A DNA stretch of 64,000 nucleotides. Origin: Pseudomonas segetis. Lineage in GTDB: Bacteria > Pseudomonadota > Gammaproteobacteria > Pseudomonadales > Pseudomonadaceae. This document shows positions 37,652 through 46,615 of this stretch, one piece after another. Under the pieces are notes generated by a model, which made no database searches, was not told the origin of the DNA, and saw only the letters and a program-made list of their open reading frames with translations. Location of the stretch: the NCBI RefSeq assembly GCF_900188155.1, contig NZ_FZOG01000001.1:1015104-1079103 (forward strand), in the 5' to 3' direction. A program made the translations under genes and the position numbers. Every line of letters begins with the position of its first letter. Position 1 is the stretch's first letter.

Positions 37652-37696
37652 CTTTGCCCTGGATTTAGTAGTGGCAATGACTCAAGCGCCAGGCAG

Positions 37697-38434
37697 TTAA
37701 GCGCTCAATTGATTGAGCTGCGCCGAGCTGTTGCTGACGACCTCGCCAATGATCAGGATTGCCGGGCTTTTGAGCCGAAAGTCCTGGGCGTCATCAAGTA
37801 GCCGCTTGACCGTGCTGCGTCGTTCACGTTGTTCAGGCAGTGAAGCATTCTCGATCATCGCAACTGGCATTTCGCCATTCATACCAGCCTGGAGTAGTTG
37901 CTGGCGAATATCCGCGAGTTTGGCCACCCCCATATAAATCACCAGCGTTGTGCCCGCGTCTGCCAGCGCCTGCCAGTTCAGTTCGCTGCCGTCCTGGGTA
38001 TGAGCTGTAACCAGGCTGACACCGCGCGCAACACCACGCAGGGTCAAGGGAATTGCACAATTGGTCGCCCCGGCCAGGCCAGCAGTGATGCCATTGACCA
38101 GTTCTGCTTCTATGCCGTGCGAGCGCAGCCAGCTGTATTCCTCGGTGCCGCGTCCGAAAATGCACGGATCGCCGCCCTTTAGGCGAACAACGCATTTGCC
38201 TTGGCGGGCATAGCGCAGCATCAGCCTTTGGATAAAGTCTTGCGGCGTCGAGCGACAGCCACCACGTTTACCAACGGCGATAACGCGTGCCTGTGGGCAG
38301 TGCTCAAGTACAGCTGGATTGACTAGATCGTCAATCATCACCACCTGCGCCTGGTTCAGTGCACGAACAGCTTTGAGAGTCAGTAGTTCGGGATCTCCGG
38401 GGCCAGCGCCAACCAGCCAGACTTTAGTGCTCAT
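37697..38434 (-). CDS. cobA: Uroporphyrinogen-III C-methyltransferase (SUMT)
   Basis: 245 residues; methylates uroporphyrinogen III to precorrin-2 for siroheme and cobalamin. Motifs: VGAGPGDPELLTLKAVRAL at the N-terminus (SAM-binding), VRLKGGDPCIFGRGTEE and GITAGLAGATNCAIPLT. It is the last gene of the nasC-nasA-cobA operon, 27 nt after nasA. This places siroheme supply, needed by nitrite and sulfite reductase, under nitrate control. Confidence 0.95.
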   Translation of the reverse strand: MSTKVWLVGAGPGDPELLTLKAVRALNQAQVVMIDDLVNPAVLEHCPQARVIAVGKRGGCRSTPQDFIQRLMLRYARQGKCVVRLKGGDPCIFGRGTEEYSWLRSHGIEAELVNGITAGLAGATNCAIPLTLRGVARGVSLVTAHTQDGSELNWQALADAGTTLVIYMGVAKLADIRQQLLQAGMNGEMPVAMIENASLPEQRERRSTVKRLLDDAQDFRLKSPAILIIGEVVSNSSAQLNQLSA

Positions 38435-38461
38435 ATGAACCTCGCGTGATGGTTTGATCGC

Positions 38462-41176
38462 TCAGCAAACAGTAAGTTGTGCTTGCAGCAGCCGTTTTAT
38501 TTCCGGGACACAGGAGCCGCAGCTGGTACCGCAACCTAGGTTTTGTTTCAGTTGGTTCAGGTCCATGCCTTGTCCAATGGCGTCACAAATGGTCTGCTGG
38601 CTGACGCTCATGCAGTTGCACAGGGTTTTATTGCCTGCGCTACTGCCTTGGCGTGCTGCTGCAGACAAGGGCGCAAGCAACCAGCGGCGCAGTTGGTCGT
38701 CGGTTTGCGCTTCGCGCCACATGCTTTTGAGCCAGTCCTGGGCGCTGGTTTCTCCCGCAAGGCGGAGGGCGATTATCCGTCCAGAATCCAGGCGGACGCG
38801 TTTGCCTATGGCGCGCTTGGGGTCGTCATAGGCCAACACCATTGCTGAGTCGATACTGAGCAGGCGATCGATGCTGGCAAGCAGTTCGCCATCTGGGGCA
38901 GCTGGGTTGGCCGCACGAATTTGCAGCGCAGGGTGCTCGGAGCCGGTCAATGTGAAACTGGCGTATGCAAAATGCTCGAACAGGGGGCGAAGTTGGCTGA
39001 AGCGCTTTTGGATGTCGCCCTCGACCAAGGCAAAGAAGGTCCAGGGCAACTCGACTTTATCGATGTCGATAACTGCATGTTTGAGTTCGGGTTGTTTTGA
39101 CTGCTGATCGTATCCGGGCTGGGTCAATACATTGGTGCCCAGGCCCTTGAGAAAACGGTCGCCCCAGTGCATTGGCAGATATGCCTGCCCAGGCCGGATG
39201 TCGTCATCGGCTTGTACCGGGACTATCAACGAGCCGCGACGACTACGCACTTTGATAAGCTCGCCATCATTGAGCTTTCTGCGGCGTAATTCGTCAGAAT
39301 GCAGGCTCAGTACTGCTTCTTCTACGTGACCAAACAGGCGTGCAGCTGTGCCTGTGCGGCTCATGCCATGCCAGTGATCGCGTAAGCGTCCAGTGTTGAG
39401 CACCAGCGAATACCGCCCATTCGTCTCTTCGAGCGGGGCGCAATAGGTTTCAGCCTGAAATTGCGCCCGGCCATTGGCCGTGGCAAATACATGGTCCTGG
39501 TACAGGCGCGCCGTACCCTGTTGCGCACCTTTGGGGAACGGCCATTGTTGCGGTCCATGCTGGTCTAGAATGGCGTAGCTAAGGCCGCTCAGGTCCAGGT
39601 CACGGCCTTGGGTCAGGGCTTTGTACTCATCGAACAATTGCTCGGGCCTGGTAAAGTTGAACAGGCTCGGCAGGCCAGGGCGTATCAGCGTCTCGAGTTT
39701 ACGGGCGAATTCGCAGGCAATTTGCCAGTCCGCTTTGGCTTCGGCAGGCGCGGCGATTGCACTGCGTACATGACTCACCCTGCGCTCTGAATTGGTTACA
39801 CAGCCATCCTTTTCGCCCCAGCTGCTCGCAGGTAGCAGCAAGTCTGCATAGGCACAGGTTTCGGTGGTGAAGAAGGCTTCCTGAACCACAACAAAGGGGC
39901 AACTGGCCAACGCCTGATGGACCCGGGTTTGATCTGGAAGTGATTGCGCGGGGTTGGTACAGGCAATCCACAGTGCCTTGACCTTGCCGCTGCGCACCTG
40001 TTCGAACAATTCGATTGCACTGAGGCCTGGGGTTTCTGGCAATGCCTCGACTCCCCAATACCCGGCAACTTCGTTTCGATGCTCTGAATTGCCTGCTTCG
40101 CGGTGTCCTGGCAGCAAGTTGGCCAGGCTACCGGTTTCGCGGCCACCCATGGCATTGGGCTGGCCGGTGAGGGAGAAGGGGCCTGCGCCTGCTTTGCCAA
40201 TTTGCCCCGTGGCCAGGTGCAGATTGATCAGCGCGCTATTTTTAGCGGTCCCGGCGGTCGACTGATTGAGGCCCATGCACCAGAGGGATAAAAAGCTCGG
40301 CGCTTGGCCTATCATCTGGGCGCAGGCCTGTAATTGCGCTTGCGAGATACCGCAAATAGTCGCTACTGAAACCGGGTTGAAGTCCTGTACCCGCGCTTTA
40401 AGCGCATCAAAGCCATCCGTATGTTGGGCAATAAAGTCGTGATCCAGCCAGCCCTGGTCTATCAATATGTGGAGGATGCCGTGAAACAAGGCGACATCAG
40501 TGCCGGGCAGTATTGCTAGGTGCAGGTCAGCGATGTCGCAGGTATCGGTTCGCCGCGGGTCGACCACTATAACCTTCATCTGCGGGCGCCTGGCTTTGGC
40601 TTCTTCGAGGCGGCGAAAGAGCACCGGGTGGGCGTACGCCATGTTGCTGCCAGCGATAAGTATGCAGTCGCTCAGCTCCACGTCCTGATAGCTGCAAGGC
40701 GGGGCGTCCGCACCCAGGCTGCGTTTATATCCGACCACGGCGGATGACATGCACAGTCGCGAATTGCTGTCGATGTTATTGGTGCCAACCAGGGCGCGTG
40801 CGAGTTTGTTGAATGCGTAATAGTCTTCGGTAAGCAACTGGCCGGAGATATAGAAGGCCACGCTGTCCGGGCCATGGTCTTTGATTGTCTGGGCGAATAC
40901 CCGGGCGGCATGATCCAGGGCGCTGTTCCAATCGCAGCCTGTAGGGGCCTGGGATTTATCCAGCCGTAGTTGTGGGTATAAACCCCGTGCGTCAATATCG
41001 CCGGTCAGGTGCAGGGTTGCGCCTTTGCTGCATAGCTTGCCATGGTTTGCCGGGTGTGCAGGATCTCCCGAAACGGCGATGATCCGGTCATTGCTGTGTT
41101 CGATCAATACCCCGCAACCCACGCCGCAGTAACAGCAGGTAGACGCCGTTACGCGGGTATTTTCAGCGCAGCTCAT
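38462..41176 (-). CDS. nasA: Assimilatory nitrate reductase catalytic subunit with C-terminal BFD-like cluster domain
   Basis: 904 residues. Reduces nitrate to nitrite in the cytoplasm with a molybdenum bis-MGD cofactor. The N-terminal 4Fe-4S motif is TCCYCGVGCGVLIEH plus KLCSKGATLH; molybdopterin motifs include SRLCMSSAVVGYKRSLGAD, GSNMAYAHPVLFRRLEEA and LNTGRLRDHWHGMSRTG. The last ~55 residues form a BFD-like 2Fe-2S domain with four cysteines (CNCMSVSQQTIC and CGTSCGSC). It starts 14 nt inside the end of nasC (coupled). Regulated by the shared sigma-54 promoter and NasT-type leader upstream of nasC. Confidence 0.95.
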   Translation of the reverse strand: MSCAENTRVTASTCCYCGVGCGVLIEHSNDRIIAVSGDPAHPANHGKLCSKGATLHLTGDIDARGLYPQLRLDKSQAPTGCDWNSALDHAARVFAQTIKDHGPDSVAFYISGQLLTEDYYAFNKLARALVGTNNIDSNSRLCMSSAVVGYKRSLGADAPPCSYQDVELSDCILIAGSNMAYAHPVLFRRLEEAKARRPQMKVIVVDPRRTDTCDIADLHLAILPGTDVALFHGILHILIDQGWLDHDFIAQHTDGFDALKARVQDFNPVSVATICGISQAQLQACAQMIGQAPSFLSLWCMGLNQSTAGTAKNSALINLHLATGQIGKAGAGPFSLTGQPNAMGGRETGSLANLLPGHREAGNSEHRNEVAGYWGVEALPETPGLSAIELFEQVRSGKVKALWIACTNPAQSLPDQTRVHQALASCPFVVVQEAFFTTETCAYADLLLPASSWGEKDGCVTNSERRVSHVRSAIAAPAEAKADWQIACEFARKLETLIRPGLPSLFNFTRPEQLFDEYKALTQGRDLDLSGLSYAILDQHGPQQWPFPKGAQQGTARLYQDHVFATANGRAQFQAETYCAPLEETNGRYSLVLNTGRLRDHWHGMSRTGTAARLFGHVEEAVLSLHSDELRRRKLNDGELIKVRSRRGSLIVPVQADDDIRPGQAYLPMHWGDRFLKGLGTNVLTQPGYDQQSKQPELKHAVIDIDKVELPWTFFALVEGDIQKRFSQLRPLFEHFAYASFTLTGSEHPALQIRAANPAAPDGELLASIDRLLSIDSAMVLAYDDPKRAIGKRVRLDSGRIIALRLAGETSAQDWLKSMWREAQTDDQLRRWLLAPLSAAARQGSSAGNKTLCNCMSVSQQTICDAIGQGMDLNQLKQNLGCGTSCGSCVPEIKRLLQAQLTVC

Positions 41177-42515
41177 GATTATGCTCCAGCCCTGCGGCTT
41201 GGATGGCTGTGCCTATCTTGTATTGGTAGACACTGTTATCGCTCCAAACCTGCGCGTTGCCGGGCATATTTGCTGTTTGATCCTGGCCTTGAGGGCCAAC
41301 TGCCTCGATGGCGTTTTCGCCAAACATCAGGTGGTCACGGGTCTGGCTGATGTTGTGTTGCTCGCGTATTTGTCGAAAATACCAGCCACCATCGGCGGTA
41401 TCGCCATAGAGACAGGCGCCGACCAGTACGTCATCACGAATCACCAGCTTCTTGTAGATGCCGCCAATGGGATCCGACAGGGTGATGGTTTCGGTGCCTT
41501 CGCCGCCGATAAATTCACCGGCCGAGAACAGGTCGATACCTGTGACTTTCAACTTGGTTGATGTCACCGAGCCTTGATAGCGTGAGTAACCCAGTTGTGC
41601 GAGATGATTGGCGCAGACCTTGGCCTGCTCAAATAGCGGTGCAACCAAACCATAGGCGGTGCCCCGGTGATTGGCGCATTCACCAATTGCATAGACCCTG
41701 GGGTCAAAGGTTTGCAGGGTGTCATTGACCAGAATTCCGCGATTGCAGGCGATCCCCGAGGCTTCTGCCAGCCGGGTATTGGGGCGAATACCGGCTGCCA
41801 TCACCACCAGATCGGCGGCAATTATGTCGCCGCCTGTGAACTTGACCGCGCAAACTCGACCTTGGCCATTATCCAGCAGCTCGGCCGTCTGTTTTGGCAG
41901 CATGAATTTCAGGCCACGCTCTTCGAGGGATTTTTGCAGCAGCTTGCCTGCAGTACTGTCGAGTTGACGCTCGAGAAGCGTTTCGCCAATGTGCACAACA
42001 GTGACATCCATGCCGCGTAGCTTGAGGCCATGCGCAGCCTCAAGCCCCAGCAGTCCGCCACCTATGACTACCGCGTGACTATGGGTTTTGGCGGTGTCCA
42101 TCATCACTTGCGTATCGGCAATGTCCCGGTAGCCGATGACGCCCTCAAGGCTGTTGCCGGGTATTGGCAGCATAAAGGGGGTGGAGCCAGTTGCGATGAG
42201 CAGGCGGTCGTATTCAGCCGTGCTGCCGTCGTCGGCAGTTACCAGGCGTTGCCTGCGATTGATCTGGGTAACCTTGCGTCCCAGTAGCAGCTTGATGTTG
42301 TTATCAGCGTACCAGCTGTGGTCGTTGAGCAGGATGTCATCAAAGGTTTGTTCGCCAGCGAGCACGGGCGAAAGCAGGATTCGATTGTAGTTGGGATGTG
42401 GCTCGGCACCGAATACCGTGATGTCATAAAGCTCGGGGCTGAGCTTGATCAACTCTTCGAGGGTGCGAACACCGGCCATGCCGTTGCCGATCATCACTAA
42501 CTTGAGCTTTTTCAT
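41163..42515 (-). CDS. NAD(P)H/FAD-dependent electron-transfer subunit of assimilatory nitrate reductase (NirB N-terminal-like)
   Basis: 450 residues, about half the length of a full NirB. FAD and NAD sites are clear: LVMIGNGMAGVRTLEEL at the N-terminus, LLIATGSTPF, VVIGGGLLGLEAAHGLKLRG and VYAIGECANHRG. Like Klebsiella NasC it should pass electrons from NAD(P)H to the nitrate reductase. The C-terminal ~35 residues (MPGNAQVWSDNSVYQYKIG) align in register with the BFD-like domain of NirB/NasC relatives, but the cluster cysteines are gone. The siroheme domains of NirB are absent. First gene of nasC-nasA-cobA; AGGAG precedes its ATG. Confidence 0.9.
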   Translation of the reverse strand: MKKLKLVMIGNGMAGVRTLEELIKLSPELYDITVFGAEPHPNYNRILLSPVLAGEQTFDDILLNDHSWYADNNIKLLLGRKVTQINRRQRLVTADDGSTAEYDRLLIATGSTPFMLPIPGNSLEGVIGYRDIADTQVMMDTAKTHSHAVVIGGGLLGLEAAHGLKLRGMDVTVVHIGETLLERQLDSTAGKLLQKSLEERGLKFMLPKQTAELLDNGQGRVCAVKFTGGDIIAADLVVMAAGIRPNTRLAEASGIACNRGILVNDTLQTFDPRVYAIGECANHRGTAYGLVAPLFEQAKVCANHLAQLGYSRYQGSVTSTKLKVTGIDLFSAGEFIGGEGTETITLSDPIGGIYKKLVIRDDVLVGACLYGDTADGGWYFRQIREQHNISQTRDHLMFGENAIEAVGPQGQDQTANMPGNAQVWSDNSVYQYKIGTAIQAAGLEHNHELR

Positions 42516-42548
42516 CCCGATTTTCTCCTGGATAAAATCACGGAAAAC

Positions 42549-42634
42549 AAAAAAGGCGTCCCGCTAGTTACCTAGCGAGGACGCCTTTGTCCAAGTCCCG
42601 TTCTATCGGGAAGAGCAGTCTTCTTCGTTGAAGA
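42549..42634 (-). promoter_or_regulatory. NasT (ANTAR) antitermination leader of nasC-nasA-cobA
   Basis: Reading the minus strand 5' to 3': three hairpins each with a six-base loop having A at position 1 and G at 4: TCTTC-AACGAA-GAAGA (42634-42619), TCCCG-ATAGAA-CGGGA (42611-42596) and GGAC-AAAGGC-GTCC (42592-42579). The last overlaps the 5' arm of a strong terminator whose 16-bp stem spans 42588-42552 and is followed by six T. The overlap makes the hexaloop hairpin and the terminator mutually exclusive, as in known ANTAR-controlled leaders. Confidence 0.85.
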
Positions 42635-42664
42635 TCGCGCTTTATTTAAATTGTGCAAATGCTT

Positions 42665-42683
42665 ATGCAGGCTGTGTGCCAAG
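42665..42683 (-). promoter_or_regulatory. Sigma-54 promoter of the nas operon
   Basis: The minus strand reads TTGGCACACAGCCTGCATA, with GG and GC exactly 10 bases apart, matching the -24/-12 consensus. Transcription would begin about 20 bases before the first leader hairpin. Confidence 0.75.
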
Positions 42684-42880
42684 TAAGCAAAGCCTGTGGC
42701 TTGCCCGGTTTTGCCCAATCAGAAGTGTTGATCAGCAGCTGTTTTGCACCGCTTTAAGGCGCCTTGCTCAGTCGCAGTGCGCGACGAGGGGTTTCGGTAT
42801 GGGACAAGCTGTCATGCCCTTGGCCTGGGGGCGAGTCTTATTAATTATTGCAAGGCGCTGATTAACGCCTTATTCCTGCC

Positions 42881-43060
42881 TTACTGCTTGTCCGAGGACA
42901 AGATAACAGTGGCTGCAGGATGCTGCGTCGCGAGCGATATCGTGCTTGCAATTGGTTGTTTCAGCGCTGCATGGGTTGGAATAGGCAGCGCGAGCAGAGT
43001 AATGGCGAGAATATTGGTTGTTAGCCCTGCCAGGCGGGTGTGGTGTGATGTGACTGGCAT
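42881..43060 (-). CDS. Possible small exported peptide (59 aa), hypothetical
   Basis: Short frame starting at ATG 43060 with GGGGGAA upstream. It contains a signal-like hydrophobic stretch (LAGLTTNILAITLLALPIPT ending in HAA). No family recognised. It lies between the nas promoter and the thioesterase, in a region of 812 bp with no other gene. It may be a relic or spurious. Confidence 0.3.
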   Translation of the reverse strand: MPVTSHHTRLAGLTTNILAITLLALPIPTHAALKQPIASTISLATQHPAATVILSSDKQ

Positions 43061-43327
43061 TACAGTTCCCCCTGCATTTGCTATGGAACACCTAAGTGCA
43101 TAAAAGCGGAGCAGAGGAGTCGTGCGCAATGTAACTTTCTGCAACGCCTTTTTACGTTGCATTAGTTTTATGCATTGAATGTGCCGTTATGGAAGTTCTG
43201 AAAAACATTGCGCTCGGTATTACGGGGTCAGCCTATAAACTGAGTAAACTTCAGTTCGGCAGCCGTTGCCTGGTCGGTAAAGGGGCGAGCAACGCGAATC
43301 AAATGACCATGAAGGCCGCTACTTTTT

Positions 43328-43768
43328 TCAGAGCCAATTGACCCGGGGAAACTTATCACTGAATGCGCCGGGCATTTGCGCCACCTGGCTTGTTTTATAG
43401 TTAAAAAATACAAATCCCGACTTGGCCATTGCGATCAGGCTTTCATCGGCTGGGCGGGTAATGCGAAAGGTAATATCGCCACCGTATTTGTTGAAATCCA
43501 TGACCCCGACTTCAAACAGCAATTGATCCCTCGCGTGGGCTTCTGCGCGATAAGTGGTGGCCAGGTCGGTGACGATGATTCCGACGCCTTCTTCGCTGGC
43601 CTCCTCAATACCAAAGTCAAACAGGAAGCGAGCGCGAGCTTCCGAAATCATGGAGATCATTGAGTCGTTTCCGAGGTGGTTGGCCGCATTGATATCGGTT
43701 ACGCGCACGGTCAGGTGGGTGCTGAAGCAAAACTGGTCTTGTGGAAAGCTAAGTGTCAGGCGGGCCAT
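43328..43768 (-). CDS. Acyl-CoA thioesterase (4HBT/hotdog fold)
   Basis: 146 residues of the hotdog type. The start MARLTLSFPQ at 43768 is preferred to an earlier ATG (43846), whose extra 26 residues look non-native. Seen: VRVTDINAANHLGNDSMISM with the D...N-x-x-H-L-G motif of FcbC/YbgC-like thioesterases, and VTDLATTYRAEAHARD for the second strand pair. The natural substrate is unknown; it hydrolyses acyl-CoA by family. Confidence 0.82.
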   Translation of the reverse strand: MARLTLSFPQDQFCFSTHLTVRVTDINAANHLGNDSMISMISEARARFLFDFGIEEASEEGVGIIVTDLATTYRAEAHARDQLLFEVGVMDFNKYGGDITFRITRPADESLIAMAKSGFVFFNYKTSQVAQMPGAFSDKFPRVNWL

Positions 43769-43868
43769 GGGGTCTCTTCGACAGCAGCTGTCTGGGCGAT
43801 GGAAATCCCTATTGTACGGCCATGGCTGGATGATGGGCAGTGACATCTCAACTGCCCAGAAAAACGGG

Positions 43869-44558
43869 TTAATGGCGGTGCAAGGTATTAAGTGAGTAGA
43901 AGGTTACGCGACCGCCCTCGATTGAATAGCCCTGGTTGTCTTGTATGTATGCGCCTGCCTTGTAATACAGCAATTGCCGGCTCCAACTGCTGCTCAACTG
44001 TTTATAAAACGAACCATTGTCGCCGCTGCTTTTGACGGTCACGCCCAAACGGCCGGTCGAGGTGATACGAAGCTGGTAGCTGAAGCGTTCATTGAGGTCG
44101 ACGTTCTGTGCCAGAAGTATATTTTGTACGCTCGAACTTCCCGGCTGTGCTCGATACAGAAGTTCGAGCCTCCCGGTGCCATTTTTATAATGGTATTGCA
44201 GCTTTGCCAACGGATCATTTTCACTTCCCGGCTGATCCTTACTATGGATTTGGCCGACAATAACTTTGTTTTTACTCGGCACCACGTTGACTGCCAGTAC
44301 TGCATTTAAATAGTTGTCACCATCTTTGTAGTACCAGTTGTGCAATCTGCCATCGGCGTAGGTTTCCCGTAGTTCGCTACGCGGATAACTGGCGTCCTCG
44401 GTGCGTGAGCCGGTGACAGGCACCCAGAATACGACGGTTTGATTGCCGTCATTACGGAAGTATTGGCTGGAGTAACCGTTTTGTATCCGCGCCGCGCTGA
44501 TTTCAGTGGGGGTCGGTGGTGTGGGGACAGACAGGTTCCAAGTGGACAGATCAAACAC
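43869..44558 (-). CDS. Alginate lyase, polysaccharide lyase family 7
   Basis: 229 residues forming a single PL7 jelly-roll domain. The three family hallmarks are present in order: YPRSELRE (R-S-E-L), VIVGQIHSKD (Q-I-H) and LYYKAGAYIQDNQG (Y-x-K-x-G-x-Y-x-Q). The catalytic His and Tyr are therefore kept, and QIH suggests activity on guluronate-containing blocks. No signal peptide is visible (MFDLSTWNLSVPTPP), so it is cytoplasmic or exported by another route. A PL7 gene sits at the same place near the nitrate genes in P. aeruginosa, as I recall. Confidence 0.9.
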   Translation of the reverse strand: MFDLSTWNLSVPTPPTPTEISAARIQNGYSSQYFRNDGNQTVVFWVPVTGSRTEDASYPRSELRETYADGRLHNWYYKDGDNYLNAVLAVNVVPSKNKVIVGQIHSKDQPGSENDPLAKLQYHYKNGTGRLELLYRAQPGSSSVQNILLAQNVDLNERFSYQLRITSTGRLGVTVKSSGDNGSFYKQLSSSWSRQLLYYKAGAYIQDNQGYSIEGGRVTFYSLNTLHRH

Positions 44559-44711
44559 ATTAGGTCCTTAGAGGGTCGCCGTTCAGTGAACAATTTATTT
44601 GCAACTGTTCGGCGACCTCAGCTTTGCTAGGTTCAACGTATCTGACCAACGGGCTGCCAACCTCTATTCCAGACGGCTTATGGCCATTTCTTGATACTAG
44701 CCAAGCTGGTT

Positions 44712-45506
44712 TCAGGCTGCTGGGCGATGTTGCTTCTGGTAAAGGAATTCAAGCACCGCTGCGCGATATTCGTGATAGCGCGAATCGTGAGCCAAGGCCA
44801 TGCGCTCCCGGGGCCTGGGCAGTTCGACCTGAAGAATCTCGCCGACTGTTGCCGAAGGCCCATTGCTCATCATGATGATTCTGTCCGACAGCAACACCGC
44901 TTCGTCAACGTCATGGGTAATCATGATCACCGTGTTACCGAGATCGGCGTGAATCTCCATCAGAGAATCCTGCAGGTGCGCGCGGGTGAGTGCATCAAGG
45001 GCGCCAAAGGGCTCGTCCATCAACAATACTTTGGGTTGCATCGCCAGCGCCCGGGCAATACCTATGCGCTGCTTCATACCGCCGGATATCTCGCTGGGGC
45101 GCTTGTGACGTGCGTGACTCATGTGCACCAAGTCGAGGTTGTGCTCAATCCATTCACGCATCTCGGTTTTGCTTTTGCTGTTTTTGAATACCTGGCGCAC
45201 GGCCAGTTCGATATTTTGGTAGCAGCTCAACCAAGGCAGTAAGCTATGGTTTTGAAACACCACGGCGCGCTCCGGCCCAGGTGCATTCACTTCTCGATTG
45301 TCGAGAATCACCCCGCCCGTGGTGGCCTGATAAAGGCCGGCGACAATATTCAATACGGTTGACTTGCCACAACCTGAGTGGCCGATCAGCGAAACGAATT
45401 CCCCCTTGGCTATCTTCAAGTTAACGTCTTTAAGTGCGCAAAACAGGCCTTTATCCGTCGGAAAACTAATGCCTACGCCTGTCAGTTCAAGATGTGCAGT
45501 GCTCAT
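44712..45506 (-). CDS. nrtD: Nitrate ABC transporter, ATP-binding protein
   Basis: 264 residues with complete ABC motifs: Walker A GHSGCGKST near residue 40, Q-loop VVFQNHSLLPWL, signature SEISGGMKQRIGIARAL, Walker B VLLMDEPFGALD and the switch His in VIMITHDVDEA. Third gene of nrtA-nrtB-nrtD, 16 nt after nrtB. It has no C-terminal solute-binding fusion, so it is the NrtD/NasD rather than the NrtC type. Confidence 0.93.
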   Translation of the reverse strand: MSTAHLELTGVGISFPTDKGLFCALKDVNLKIAKGEFVSLIGHSGCGKSTVLNIVAGLYQATTGGVILDNREVNAPGPERAVVFQNHSLLPWLSCYQNIELAVRQVFKNSKSKTEMREWIEHNLDLVHMSHARHKRPSEISGGMKQRIGIARALAMQPKVLLMDEPFGALDALTRAHLQDSLMEIHADLGNTVIMITHDVDEAVLLSDRIIMMSNGPSATVGEILQVELPRPRERMALAHDSRYHEYRAAVLEFLYQKQHRPAA

Positions 45507-45522
45507 AGAATATCCTCTGTGT

Positions 45523-46512
45523 TTAACGCAGGTCGGCGCTCTTATCCCAGCTCACATATTTTTGCAGGGCCAGCATCAGGCGATCGAGGGCAAAGCCGAT
45601 CAGGCCGATCACAATCACGGCTACCATGATCCGTCCAAGCGAGTTGGAACTGCCGTTTTGGAACTCATCCCAGATGAATTTGCCCAGCCCGGGGTTTTGC
45701 GCAAGCATTTCGGCTGCAATCAACACCATCCAGCCAGTTGCCAGTGACAAGCGCAGGCCAGTGAAAATCATGGGAATGGCGGCTGGCAGCACGATGCGTC
45801 GTATATGGTTGAGAGGGGACAGGCTCAGCACGCGGCTTACGTTCTGCAGGTCCTTATCCAGGTTTGCCACGCCAACAATGGTGTTGATTACCGTTGGCCA
45901 GAGGCAGCACAAGGCCACCGTCACTGCCGAGGTAATAAATGACTTGGCAAACAGCGGATCGGTGCTGGTGTAGACCGCGCTGACAACCATGGTCACCAGT
46001 GGCAGCCAGGCCAGTGGTGATATGGGTTTGAATATCTGTATCAGTGGGTTGATGGCGTTGTACAGCGGCTTGCTCAGGCCACAGACAATGCCCAGTGGAA
46101 TGGCTATCAGCGAAGCAATCACAAAGCCGGTCATTACCGTATACAGGCTGGTGACTATCTGCTTGAAGAAGGTCGGTTTGCCGGTGTAGGGACGGATCTT
46201 TACCTTGGCCTCTGGGTTTTTACTGAGCTGGGCCTGGTTACGTAGTTGCTGGCGCTCATAGAACGCCGTTTCACGCTTGGCTTCGCGCTGGTGCTCGTCG
46301 ACCAGGTTGCTGAACTGGCTGGCAACTTGTGCGGGCCCGGGAAAGGTTCCCAGGCTGGTATTGATGCTGCCGGCAATCATTTGCCAGAACATCAGAAAGG
46401 CAGCCAGGCCAATGATTGGCATCAGCAGGTTTGGCAGCCAGCGTTTGAACGCTGCGGTTCTTGCGCTTTTGACTGTCTGGGTGATTTGCTCGGAGATGGC
46501 AGGGTTACTCAT
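45523..46512 (-). CDS. nrtB: Nitrate ABC transporter permease
   Basis: 329 residues. A first membrane helix (LLMPIIGLAAFLMFWQMIAG) is followed by a charged cytoplasmic/periplasmic insert and then about five more helices, with the ABC-permease coupling motif around VSRVLSLSPLNHIRRIVLPAA. Belongs to the NrtB/TauC permease family. Second gene of the importer operon, about 100 nt after nrtA. Confidence 0.92.
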   Translation of the reverse strand: MSNPAISEQITQTVKSARTAAFKRWLPNLLMPIIGLAAFLMFWQMIAGSINTSLGTFPGPAQVASQFSNLVDEHQREAKRETAFYERQQLRNQAQLSKNPEAKVKIRPYTGKPTFFKQIVTSLYTVMTGFVIASLIAIPLGIVCGLSKPLYNAINPLIQIFKPISPLAWLPLVTMVVSAVYTSTDPLFAKSFITSAVTVALCCLWPTVINTIVGVANLDKDLQNVSRVLSLSPLNHIRRIVLPAAIPMIFTGLRLSLATGWMVLIAAEMLAQNPGLGKFIWDEFQNGSSNSLGRIMVAVIVIGLIGFALDRLMLALQKYVSWDKSADLR

Positions 46513-46615
46513 CGTCCAATCCTCGGCTTATACGGCCTCAGCCAGGCTGAAGGCGGGTTGTCTGGTGGCACTGGACCGCAGGGGCGGTTGCAGTGCTCTA
46601 ATTGTCACAAGCGCC

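Noticed and set aside
42744..43103. 119-codon plus-strand frame over the nas promoter region
   Set aside because: It runs through the sigma-54 promoter on the other strand, lacks family motifs and has no clear ribosome binding site.
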